From contig CM077665.1 in NCBI GenBank assembly GCA_039707655.1, positions 308,760,486 to 308,824,485 on the forward strand: a DNA stretch of 64,000 nucleotides, read 5' to 3'. The notes beneath the pieces are model-generated. The model did not search any database, had not been told where the DNA came from, and worked only from the letters and a program-made list of their open reading frames with translations. Source of the DNA: Elymus sibiricus. Its lineage: Eukaryota; Streptophyta; Magnoliopsida; Poales; Poaceae. The number at the start of each line of letters is the position of its first letter. Within the stretch, counting starts at the first letter, position 1. This document shows, piece by piece, positions 11,647 through 22,624 of the stretch. A program made the translations under genes and the position numbers.

Positions 11647-11664
11647 TCCCTGGCAACAGCGCCA
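11647..11664 (-). promoter_or_regulatory. S1 primer-binding site for tRNA-Asp
   Basis: In minus sense it reads TGGCGCTGTTGCCAGGGA, lying 10 bases past the 5' LTR. It differs by two bases from the complement of the tRNA-Asp 3' end. Confidence 0.85.
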
Positions 11665-11674
11665 GAAATTCCTT

Positions 11675-13223
11675 TGACGTGGCTTGAGACTGCGTTGGTA
11701 TTTCCCCAAAGAGGAAGGGATGATGCAGCACAGCGACGGTAAGTATTTCCCTCAGTTATGAAACCAAGGTTATCGAACCAGTAGGAGGATCACCACCACC
11801 CAACAACCAGCACCTGCACACAAATAACAAATACTTGTAACCCGACATGAAAGAGGGGTTGTCAATCTCTCTACGGTAAAAAGATAGATTAGGTAATGAT
11901 AGATAGGAGAGATAGATCTCTCAAGAACACAAAATAAGAAGAGCAAATAAAAAGTGCAGCAATATGTCTTTGGGTTTTTGGTGTTGTAGATCTGAAAACA
12001 AAGAGGCAAAAAGATAGATCGGAAAGCAATATCTTGGAAAAGTAGACCCGGGGGCTGTAGGTTTCACTAGTGGCTTCTCTCATGAGTATAGCACACGGTG
12101 GGCGAACAAATTACTGTTGGGTAATTGATAGAAGATCAAATAATCATGACAATATCCAAGGCGATGACCATTATAAGGCATCACGTCCAAGATAAGTAGA
12201 CCGACTCCTGCCTGCATGTGCCACTATTACTCCACACATCGACCGCTCTCCAGCATGCATCTAGTGTATTAAGTTCATGGAAAATGGAATAATGCAATAA
12301 GAATGATGGCATGATATAGACAAGATCTATTCATGTAGGAATAGACCCCATCTTGTTATCCTTAATGGCAACGATACATGCGTGCCTTGCTGCCCCTTCT
12401 GTCACCGGGAAAGGACACCGCAAGATCGAACCCATCACAAAGCACCTCTTCCCATGGCAAGAAAAATCGATCTAGTTGGCCAAACTAAACCAAAGATTCG
12501 AAGAACAAATACGAGGCTATAAGAGATCAAAGAACACTCAAATAATATTCATGGATAGAAACTGATCATGAACTCAAAATTCATCGGATCCCAACAAACA
12601 CACCGCAAAAGTTTACATCAAATAGATCTCCCAGAGACCATTGTATTGAGAATCATATGAGAGAGAGAGGAAGCCATCTAGCTACTTCCTACGGACCCGT
12701 AGGTCTATGGTGGACTACTCACGCATCATCGGAGAGGCACCTATGAAGAAGATGAACCCCTCCATGATGGTGTTTAGATTGGATCTCGCGGTTCTAGAAC
12801 TTCTGGCGGATGGAATTGTGTTTCGTCGACTCCCCTAGGGTTTTTGGAATATTTGGGAATTTATAGGCATCAGAGGCAATGGAGAGGGGCTCCGTGGAGG
12901 GCACAACCCATTAGGGCGCGCCGGGGGGCCCTGGCGCGCCCTGGTGGGTTGTGCTCTCCACAGCCCACCTTCCTGGCTCTTCTTTGGCCCACTGGGTGTC
13001 TTCTGGTCCAGAAAGAATCTCCAAAAAGTTTCATCGCGATTGGTACTGATATTCTGCGAAGTAAAAAACAAGCAAAAACATCAACTGGCACTTTGGCACT
13101 ATGTCAATAGGTTAGTCCCAAAAAATGATATAAAGTTGTTATAAAATGATTGTAAAACATCCAAGAATGATAATATAACAGCATGGAACAAGCAAAACTT
13201 ATAGATACGTTGGAGACGTATCA
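11675..13223 (-). repeat. S1 5' LTR (1549 bp)
   Basis: Paired with 6825-8399. It carries the inverted repeat at 12901-12954, with 22-bp arms and a two-base mismatch, and a TATA box near 12859-12866 (minus sense), about 35 bp downstream of the repeat. Confidence 0.9.
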
Positions 13224-13354
13224 ATGGGCGGGCAATCATCCAGAGGCACTGGCCTAAAGTTGCCAGGACCTTCAACATCATTGAAGGCTCAGTATTCGCC
13301 TTCCGCTTTAACAGTTTTCTAGATGAGATTCATCTGTCTATTTACCGTCTATGA

Positions 13355-14073
13355 TGTTACTTAATTTCCAAAGGTTTTAGATGTTGCATTTGAAACTTTG
13401 TCTTGTTGTGCAATTGGGTAGCTAGGCAGTATATGCCCATATGTTGTTGTACCCTGATGTAATTCAATTATGAAATCCTGGTTGCCGTACTACGAATAAG
13501 AAATATATTCTGTGGTTGATATGAAATGTTAATTTTGATTACTAAATGGATTATAAATAATTGATCAATCAGGCTGATTATTGGGGATCCCATTGCAGAC
13601 GGTTTCTAAGACAACACCGTGGGCGATGACCTGAACAAACCCACACGGTTTCTAGAAAGTTGGCGTGTTCGATCGTTGAGCAATCACACATGAATTCTGG
13701 TCGATAACTGTGTGCTTTAGGACACCCAATCACAAACGTTTTCACATAGCTAGTGTGTGTGATGGGAGCCTAATGCCAAATAGTTTCTTCTAGACACCGT
13801 GAGTGATGTTTTGCGTAATGCAAACGACAGAATTATAACTATCGTGTGTGATGACCACACCTATCACAAACGATGTGATGCAGAAAATTGTGTGTGATCT
13901 GCAATACGAACGGAAACGTACCCATGGGATTCCCTCTATGGGATGCTAAGCTCATCTCACACGTCTTCCCCAATATGTCTGTTTGTGATGGTACTTCCAA
14001 TCGGAAACGATATGTTTTTGTCCATCGTGTGCGACCAGGTGCGGGCATCGCCGATAGTTTTTGCCTGTCATGT
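13355..14073. repeat. CACTA-1 subterminal repeat region
   Basis: From about 13590 there are many short direct and inverted copies of ATCACAAACG, CACACGGTTTC and GTGTGTGATG, the usual transposase-binding type of subterminal region in CACTA elements. Bases 13355-13590 are plain AT-rich DNA downstream of the B3-like stop codon. No gene. Confidence 0.6.
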
Positions 14074-14078
14074 GGGAT

Positions 14079-14494
14079 TGTGACGCCCCGGATTTGTGCT
14101 ACAGTAATCTCTGTGACTAAGCTACAGTAATCCCATGCTAATGATGCCACGTCACCACAATTACTGTTGTTAATCTCGCGGTGATTCAATCACGTGCGAA
14201 TTTGAAATTCAAAACCAAGTCGGACGATAAAAGTTTCCAAATGTCAAAACAAAAATATTAGGAGTGTGTCAAATATTACATAGGTAATTGTGTTATATAA
14301 ATCAGCATTTTTGAAAGTGTTTAAATTCACTGAATTAAAATTAACTAAAACAAACAAAAACAAAAAAAATAAAAATAAAACAAAAGCCCCCCCCCCCCGG
14401 ACCGGCCCAACTGGGTTCCGGCCCAACCGGCCGGCCCACCCGCAGCCTGGCCGGCCCAAACAGCCCCCCGGCCGCCATAACGCCCCCACTCCCG
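14079..14494 (+). repeat. G1 5' LTR, left piece (416 bp)
   Basis: It aligns base for base with the start of the 3' LTR (31234-31621), including CAGTAATCTCTGTGA and the GGCCGGCCCACCCGCAGCC block. It stops at CCCG where G2's TGTAACACC begins. The matching point in the 3' LTR is 31621/31622. Confidence 0.85.
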
Positions 14495-16865
14495 TGTAAC
14501 ACCCCTGGATCAGTGCTACAGTGATCCATGTAAATAAGCTACAGTGATGACCATGATCAGCAACAAATCTTTTTGCTAAATAGGATATGATCAAGTTGAA
14601 AGTCATATCTCATTTCAAATTCCAACTCAAATGGAATTTCAAACTTAAAGTGAAAATAAAAGTTGTTCAAATTTGAAAAATAAAATGTTCATTAAATAGC
14701 AAATAATCCAGAGGCAATTATAAAATTGTAAGCAACATTTTATCAATTGGTTAAGTGCCTCTAAACAATTAAAATAGAGGCCAAATCATTACTTTGAATG
14801 CCCTTTTTGATTTCAGTTGTTTTCAAATAAATTCAAAAGGCCCCAAAACTTTTTATGCTACTGCCTAACATTGCAAAGTAATGATTGGGCCAAACTCCAT
14901 AATTTTAAAAGAGTATTATGGTGTTGGTTTTAATTCAAAACAGAATTAAATAAAAGGAACATAAGTAATAATAATAAAAAAGGGGTAAAGCTACTACTGT
15001 GCACTCGGCCCTGGCGGAACCACAGTGCGGCCTGGCCCGATCCGGCTGGCCTTTCCCTAACCTCACGTCGGGCAGGGGAGGCCGAGCTCGCCATGGCCGT
15101 CCGTGCATGGATCGCCTCGCTGTCGGCCATCCCGCGGTCCCCAGCGATGGATAAGTGCTCCCATCGATGCCTCTCTCTCCCCCACAAACCCTAGCGCCCT
15201 CGTTTCCCCCTCCCGTGCCTCCCTCTCTCGCCCCCGAGCTCGCCCGAGCGGATCAATGGCCGTGCCGTGGTGGGACCGCGGCCACAGCCCTCCCCGTTCC
15301 TCTCCGTCGAGTCCAGAGGCCCCGCGGCATCACCCTCGTCCTCCTGGTGTGCTGGATCGGAGCCGAGGCGCACTCCCACCGTCGCACGCGTCTTCTTCCT
15401 CCTTCGGACCCGCCGGCGACCACCGCGTCGATCTCCACCGCCCTGAGCTCTCCGGCCTTCCTAGACCCCTCCCCGTCTACGCTGTGAGCTCCGCCTCCGA
15501 TCCCTCCCTCTCTTCGCTGTTGTTTGAGGCCGTAGGAGCCGTGCCCGAGCTCCCGAGCTCCGGTTGCCGCCGGGCATGGACGCCGCCGTCGTTTTGGTCG
15601 ATCTCCGGCCCCCTGTCGTGCACCACTGGATGCGGCGCTTCGCGCTAGGTTGGTTCCCGCCAGCCGCCGCTTGTTTTGGTCACCGGAGGGCAACTCCGGC
15701 GAGCCCCCGCCGCTCCTGGCTCGTCGGCGGCGTGTCCCCAGCGCGCGCGGGCGTTTAAACCACCGGGTGTGCCACTGACGCGTGGGGCCTGCACTAATTA
15801 ACGTCATTAGCGCAAATTAAATCTGCTAAACAGACACTGACGAATGGGTCCCACGCGGGTTAATTGAACTAATAAAACCGGTTTAATTAAAATGACCCAG
15901 TGATGACTGGGCCCCACTGTTAATTAGCCTAATTAAATTAATCTAATAACTATTGTGTCTATGACACCTGGGACCCACCTGTAAGTTTGACCAGTCAACA
16001 GTCAACCCAGTTGACTGCTGACTGGACTGCTGACTCGGCCCCTGGCCCCACATGTCATTGACTGTGGCTGGCTGGCTCTGGGTCTAAAAGGTATTTCTAC
16101 TGTTTTGGATAATTCGGATTTAATAAATAAAGAAATTTCAGAAATTCAATAAAACTTTAAAAATTAATAGAAAATAATCCGTAAATCAGATGAAAAAGTT
16201 TTATACGTGAAAGTTGCTCAGAAAAATCCCACGAATCCGAATATGCCATCCATTCATCTATCACATGCTCCTAGCATAGCAAAAATGGAACTTTTCCCCT
16301 CCGGATCGTCTGTCCGATAAATCCAAAGACCCGGGAAATATCGTCAGATATTCTCCCGTTTCGTCTGTTACGTGTAGTACTGCGTTAGACTACCCCTAGC
16401 ACTGCGTATTGCCATGTCATGCATCGTGTTGCATCTGTTACTTGTATATATTGTTTCTTCCCCCTCTTCTCTCCGGTAGCCTCCGAGACTGACGCTACTG
16501 CCGAGTACGACTACGCCCCTGACGACCAGTCTTTTGCAACAGAGCAACAAGGCAAGCAAAACCCCCTTGATCATTCCGATATCACCTATTCTCTCTCCCT
16601 CATGCTTGCATTAGATTTTGCTACTGTATTAGTTAGCTCCTATTCTGATGCATAGCCTGTTTTTGATAAACTGCTACTATACCTGCAATCATACCAACTG
16701 CTTAGTATAGGTTGATCAATAACCCCCAGTGACCCCTTAGTCCCAGTTGCCCTAGCTTCTTCATCGACGACTCGACGACTCGAAGACTCGGTCAACCGAC
16801 CGACAAGTCAGACCCCTCACATCACCGCACTCCCCTTAGAAGTACGACTCTGCAGTGCTACTATC

Positions 16866-17085
16866 GAGTACCGAGGGTGACACCTCATGAAGTACTCATG
16901 ATGCTAGCCCTGTAGTGCAGCTAGTCAGTCGTGGTTATCGAGGGTGATTCCTCCTTCACCACTCCCGATGATGTCTCTGTCGTGCAACTCCTCAAGTGTG
17001 GTACCCTCGAGGGTGATTCCTCTAAGTCCACCTTGACGGTTACATCGAGCGGGGACCATTGAGGGTGATTCCTCACTTCCCGCCT
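16866..17085 (+). repeat. Four-copy GAGGGTGAtTCCTC repeat inside G-type LTRs
   Basis: GAGGGTGACACCTC or GAGGGTGATTCCTC recurs every 55-70 bp, preceded by ATCGA, CTCGA or CATTG and followed by variable CT-rich sequence. The same four-unit array occurs in the chimeric LTR at about 23742-23950 and the G1 3' LTR at about 33403-33610. It may be a protein-binding or structural array; no function is known to me. Confidence 0.7.
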
Positions 17086-18089
17086 TGATGTTTTATACAC
17101 ACGGTTACTATGACCTGGTTACAGGAACATGTTGGTGACAGGTCGGCCCCAAGGGTACCCGTGGTGGGATGCGCCGGTAAGGCATCCAAAGGGTTATGTT
17201 GAGGCGTGGACGGGCAGGAGAGGCCCTTGCCACACATCCTCGAGTCGGGGTGACGGGACCGCACTTCATGGGTCGCGCTTGCCCGCATTAATAAAATGCT
17301 AATGGTTGGGTATTTGATCTGAGTTAGGTCGTTGGCCTTAATACGCACTAACCTTCATGTGGGGAAGTTATCGGTACTCAGCGTCGTTGTATCAGCCGAA
17401 ACTCATCAGATGTCACATGGAGCGACTCGCGCCCGGGTGGCCCGAGCTAACGCATGGCGCTTGTTACTAAGGCATGCTAGGACTGACACCGGCCGAGGGC
17501 GATGGACCAAGACCCCGAGCTATTAGGATGTAGACCGGCGTGCTGGCCTCTGTAATGAGCCTAGGTGGGGCGACGACATGCTGATATCCCGAGGCCGGGC
17601 ATGACCCAGGAAAGTGTGCCCGGCCGGAGGTGATTCAGGCGTGTTGGGGAATGTTGTGCACCCCTGCAGGGAAGAATTATCTATTCGAATAGCCGTGTCC
17701 ACGGTAACAGGACGACTTGGAATTATACCTTGACCTACTACAACTACAACTGTGACTTTTAATTGAAATGAATGTTGGCTCCGAGATTGCTTCCTCGCAG
17801 GGAGTCGAGGAAGAATCTCTGGGCGTGGTTACTTAATAAAATTGCTACAATAATATGACTATATATGAGATACCAGTCTACTCTCGTCTTATGCTGCAAG
17901 ACGCTGAAGATGCTAGTCTTCGATAGGACTAGGTCTTCTTCTCTCTTCTGGCATTTCTGCAGTTTAATCCAAAGATATAGCCCCATTCCTTTGATACTGG
18001 TGCATATCTAGCATAGTTCTAATGTAAGTCTTGCGAGTACTTTGGATGAGTACTCACCGTTGCTTTGCTCCCCTTTTCCCCTTGATACG

Positions 18090-18227
18090 ATGTCGCGATC
18101 AGATGACGGAGCCCAGGAGACCCAGGATGCAGTTCACCCCGCCGAGGACTACTACTACCCCGATGGAGGCCACTACTACCAGGATGGAGCCTACTACGAC
18201 GTAGACTTCTCTGACGTCCAGGAGTAG
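18090..18227 (+). CDS. Short Asp/Tyr-rich ORF in the G2 LTR, 45 aa
   Basis: ATG 18090 to TAG 18227. The product starts MSRSDDGAQETQ and ends DVDFSDVQE, with repeated DYYYPDGGHYYQDGAYYD-type Tyr clusters. The chimeric LTR (24957-25034) and G1 3' LTR (34653-34730) have a related 25-codon version in the same place, starting MEYA and ending SADAQE before TAG. No family is recognised. Whether it is translated is unknown. Confidence 0.3.
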   Translation: MSRSDDGAQETQDAVHPAEDYYYPDGGHYYQDGAYYDVDFSDVQE

Positions 18228-18528
18228 TTAGGAGGTTCCCAGGCAGGAGGCCTCGCCTCTTTCGATCCGCTGCTTATGTTTGTGCTAGCCTTCTTAAGGC
18301 AAAACTTGTGTACCTTTTATGTCTGTACTCAGATAATGTTGCTTCCGCTGACTTATGTACTCAAGCTTTTGTATTCAAGCCCTCGAGGCCCCTGGCTGTA
18401 ATATGAAGCTTGAATTGTTTTATTTTGTGTTTAGTGTTGTGTTGTGATTCCTTCCAGCGAGTCTCTGTTCTTGATCATGCATAAATGCGTGTATGGTTAG
18501 AGCACGGTTAAACCGGGGGCGTCGCAAG

Positions 18529-18542
18529 TTGGTATCAGAGCC
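18529..18542 (+). promoter_or_regulatory. G2 primer-binding site for initiator tRNA-Met
   Basis: TTGGTATCAGAGCC two bases after the LTR end. It matches the complement of the initiator tRNA-Met 3' end and is identical to the G1 site at 25334. Confidence 0.9.
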
Positions 18543-21500
18543 GACTGCCTGTAGGTAGCCCCCTTTCCAACTCCTTGGCCGAAGTTGAGTCTAATCATTG
18601 AAAAACTTTTACTAACATAGTTGTGTGGCTTACGGGCCCACTTCTCAATCGGGTGGTATTAGGATCTTTTATTCCTCATCTATACTCTGGGTTCTGATCT
18701 CTCGTCTATTTCGGGTTAAAGATTTTACTAACTCTAACCTTAGGTTCTCGTAACTACTTTCTCCCGGAGAGCCCCTCATTCCAGATGATCGCCTGCTTCA
18801 TCAGACGATTCAGAAGATACTCTCCGTTGTCCCGACAATCCTTTGATCTTACTACTTTACAATTCATTATCGCATGAAAGCCCTTACGAATAATTCCTCA
18901 CACTTACCGAGGGTTCGATCATCCTCGGTTGTTATGTGTTTCGTAAAATTCTTCGGAACGCTATTCGATCTCCCGAAATCCGCAGTAGCCTATTGCTTTT
19001 GACCTTCCTTACCTGCTTGCATTATGATTAATTCCATATGTTTAGCAATAATTATTAAAATCCTTTGTGGTTGTCATATGATTTAATGGATTCAACCTGT
19101 GTGTGTGAATGCATGCAGTCCTCGGTTGAACCTTATAAATTATCTGTCCAACTCAGACTTCTTTCGAAACATGAGTTGATTCTCGACAAATCAACTTTGA
19201 TTGATTGTCCATCTAAGTCCTTTCATCTTACTTGTATTTGATCGGAACATCTGTTTCCGATACACCAATTTGGAAATCTTAATTCCTTTGGTTATTTAAG
19301 CATCAAATTATTTGGATGTTCTATGATCTGATGCCTTGTGTTCTTTCTTCCTCTGATTGGGTACCGATACTCACATCAGGTCCTTTGTGGACCGCCAGAC
19401 CCAGTGTTGGGTTATTATCCGATAGCATCCTTCACATTCAAAATTCTTGTGATGATCTTTCCCTGATACATGATGCTATTGGTAAATTGTGTCTTCTCCC
19501 TCTGTTAAGTTGTATCCTATGCTTTTGTCAGCCATGCTCTTTTATCAAGCGTGTGTTAATTACCCTTGAAGTTTGTGGTGTATGTTCCTAAGATGCCCCT
19601 ATGGGTTGAACCTATGCTTTCCCTAATCTGTGTGAACCCGAGAGTTTTCATGAGTCATATTCTCTGTTGTTTAGACCGATGAAATTTCAACACTGCAACT
19701 TCATCAAAAGCGAGAAGTCAATGAGAGGTTATGCCTTGAAGAAGTGGGAGTCGACCTTGAACTTTGTGTTCATGCCCATGGACCCGGTGTATGACTTATC
19801 ATGGAGCTTCTTGTAACAATAATCATTCTCTTTGTATGGATTGATCTTGTATCTATGTTTTGGTACTTTGCAACCGTCGTTTCGACCATGATCGTTCTTC
19901 TTTGATCCCATTTCTTGGACAAGTTCAAGCACTTGTCTTCGGCAGATCAATGCACCTGCCCAACCTCTATTTTGATCTACCTTCGAGTATTACCCCCTGG
20001 TATCTCGAGGATATCATGTCTTTGCACTACATCTTAGGAATTTAAGATGAAGTAATACCTTACCCTGTCATAATCACTCCACGGGTTTTGGGTTGTCATC
20101 AACCGAGAACATCGAATAGTGAATCAAGTCCGCACTGCAATTCAACAACTCGTAGTAAACTTCTTTGCTTATGAGTTTGTACTCGATCATATCATTCCTA
20201 GCTGATTAACTACCTCATCATCGTCACGCTAAAAGCTTGACCATGCTATCTATGTCTTTCATACCCGGAATAGAATTCCAGCAGTGCACTAAGCTTACAT
20301 CAAGCTTTCAACATCATGTTGGTTGTCTTGAAAGGCAATTTCGGTTCGAAGCTAGCAATCTTATATGTAATTCCGACCACCTTTCGCTTCACCATTCCAT
20401 TCCTTGATGTCGTCGCTGATCGATTACATCTTCATGAAACTTCTCGACAAATGTGTTGTGATCATCATCAACATTTTGAGCTCTTCCAAGTATCAATCGA
20501 ATTCATGATGAGAAATACCATCCTTACCCCTCGATGATTGCTGATATCATCGACAACATTCTCGCCTTCCCTCCAACGCAAACTTGTTAATGTTCTGTGT
20601 TGCACCTTGAGTTCCTTGATATCCAACTTATGTTCTGTTCTACCTTGGCGTAATGCCATATCTTATGTCAATGGTGTCATGAGAATTTCACCATCTCTTA
20701 AGAATTCTTGATATAGTGATACTCCTTACCATCACCATTCATTTCTTGGTCCCCGTGATTGTTTCTAACCGGAGTACCGACAAGTGAACTATGAATTGTG
20801 AATTCAATACTTCAAGCATTCCTATTACTTCAAGTTGATGAGTGGTAATTTCATTCTTAGTGTGTTAGTTGTTGAATCACCATTCTAACATTGATCGTGT
20901 CGCTTGGTCTATAATTCCGGGTGCACTTTTTGATCAATTTTTAATTGTGGATGTTTTTCTTGAACATTCATCATTATATCATTGGTGTGACCAATGCTAT
21001 CACCTTGTTCACGTAATTGTGGAAAATCACGTTTATGGAAATCTCGATAAATCGTTCTTGAGCCCGTCGGCCACCTTCTCATCTTCTCCATGGTTAATGA
21101 TGGATTCCTGTTTCGGAGCTTGCTTCCGTATTCCATGTTCTGAGATTCTTGCAACATGATCTTGTCGATTTGTGTTGCATCCCTTTTCCTTCTCAGGCCT
21201 GCTAAGTCTGAGGTATTGAAATACCAAACATATCTAAATTTCAGTCAGATATGATGGTTGGAATATCTTCCAAGAATTATAACATTGGTCTCTAGGTACC
21301 CGATAAGGTGATGTCATGTCGGACACACGTGGCCGGATGACCTATTGTTATAACGCCTTGTTCAGCAAGAATTGCAATTCTTCCATGGGGAAATTATAAG
21401 ACTTATTTTATAAGTTGTTTCTACTGGATCCTTGTGTAACCAAAGTCTGACCTTTACATGGTGACCATGTCTTTGCTATCTCGAAGCATGTCTGTGATAC

Positions 21501-22624
21501 ACCGTTCATCAAAACAGGAACATTGGAGGCATAATGCTAAATGTTTCTTGATCAATTATCCAAACATCGTTGTATGGGTAAACATCATAAATTCCTTGCC
21601 CCTTACTCTTAATGGTTACCTACCTGGAGCCTTGTCATGATTGTTTCGCTCTGCTTGTTCTTGGAAAGGATATACACCTAATGCTTGTGTATACACATTT
21701 TCCTTTCCATTGGTCTGTTTAATGTGATAATCACATTTTCCTTTCCATTGGTCTGTTTAACCTTTCTTAAGATTTATTTGATCTGAGCAGTGATAATTCC
21801 CTGCTTAGGTGAATACCTCGGTGTACTACTCTGTCAGTAAGACCCTGTTACTATTGTTGTTAACATTTCGGTAACCGCCGGTGGACGAGAACTTTGCCTA
21901 TTGGTCTGCCTCGTTTTGACGAGCAGGAAGATGGTTCTCTTCGTCCCCCGCCCTTGGTACGAAGTTGCTGCCGACATAACTGACAAGCGATCCTCTGACA
22001 TGTCTTGCTATCATGACCGTGCAAGATGTCACCGCTCTTCTACTCTTAACTCACATGATGGGCCCATAACCCATAGTTCCACAGGATCGAAACCTGACTC
22101 TCTTGTACATCTTTAATTCCAAAGTATCCTTTGCACTTGGCTTCTTTTGTAATTCCCAACCCACCGTCCAAGGGATGAATTATCCTAGTATCAGGCGCAA
22201 TATTTATTTTCGTTGCTCTCAACCCCTTTTCACCTTCTGATCAGGCATCGAATGATTGCCTACCCGTTTGAAACTTTTGAACCATCGCATATTGCTCTCG
22301 ATGCATTCCCTAAGTAACAACTCGAGAAATAATTCATGTCTTCTTCCTTGAGTTCACTGTCAGGTGCCCAACTTTATGGAGTTACGTTCTTCCAGAGTTT
22401 TCCCTTTTATCGCATTCGTAGGACGATGAAGATCCCGAAGAAAGGATGACGACTTCATCATGATGCCCTAATACAGCAAGTTAAAGACATCAATGCCATG
22501 GATCAACCTCTTCGAGAAGAGCAACAAAGAACTAGAAGATTCGTTAGAATTTCGTAACCAGAACTTTTCCCCTTACTCTACCTCTTAATTCTCGGGACGA
22601 GAATTCTTGCTAGACGAGGAGAGT
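18543..22624 (+). other. G2 interior without recognisable genes
   Basis: There are 4.1 kb of T-rich DNA with no ORF above 100 codons and no gag, RT or integrase motif in any frame. A 29-base sequence ending GGTCTGTTTAA is directly repeated at 21694 and 21732. The end carries AATTCTCGGGACGAGAATT at 22587-22605 and a purine tract just before the LTR at 22625, both shared with G1. Confidence 0.65.

Larger units (their letters stand above)
6825..13223 (-). mobile_element. S1: gag-only LTR-Gypsy element (TGATACGTCTCC type)
   Basis: The element has two LTRs, TG..CA ends and a 5-bp target duplication ATGGG at 6820-6824 and 13224-13228. In its own (minus) sense the order is 5' LTR 13223-11675, primer site 11664-11647, gag-like ORF 11449-10886, long noncoding part 10885-8400 and 3' LTR 8399-6825. 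No protease, RT or integrase is present, so it could only have moved using enzymes from another element. S2 at 58189 is a longer relative with the same LTR, the same ORF C terminus and the same noncoding structures. It interrupts the B3-like gene of CACTA-1. Confidence 0.9.
6304..13354 (+). pseudogene. Spliced B3-domain-like gene of CACTA-1, split by retroelement S1
   Basis: Three exons can be joined by GT..AG introns: about 6304-6331, 6435-6616, and 6699-6824 continuing at 13229-13354 once S1 and one ATGGG duplication are set aside. Exon ends match in phase, and the frame runs without a stop to TGA 13352-13354. The predicted product is about 150 aa. Its C-terminal 90 residues look like a plant B3 DNA-binding domain: FSRQLIDDYV at the first strand, LKRTKDGRAII in the middle, then HWPKVARTF, a Gly (EGSVFAFRF) and a final SFLDEIHLSIYRL. 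B3 domains bind DNA in plant transcription factors. Bases around 6479 carry a plus/minus 1 uncertainty. An upstream exon may exist. The gene is now broken, because S1 places 6.4 kb in the last exon. Confidence 0.6.
14495..18526 (+). repeat. G2 5' LTR (4032 bp)
   Basis: It runs from TGTAACACC to CGTCGCA just before the primer site. It contains a GC-rich segment at about 15000-15770, an AT-rich stretch, the GAGGGTGATTCCTC repeats (16866-17085) and a short Tyr-rich ORF at its end. The open frames in the GC-rich segment lie on both strands and resemble no protein. Confidence 0.85.

Noticed and set aside
13839..14189. 116-codon minus-strand ORF spanning the G1 left boundary
   Set aside because: It crosses the insertion point at 14079 and lies in subterminal repeats.
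15103..15807. Long open frames on both strands in the GC-rich part of the G2 LTR (up to 184 codons)
   Set aside because: Pro/Arg/Ser-rich composition on both strands, inside an LTR, absent from the chimeric LTR without effect on structure; a GC-content by-product.
19316..22116. Several ORFs of 60-96 codons in the G2 interior
   Set aside because: Scattered over frames and strands, with no gag or pol motif; expected by chance in 4 kb.
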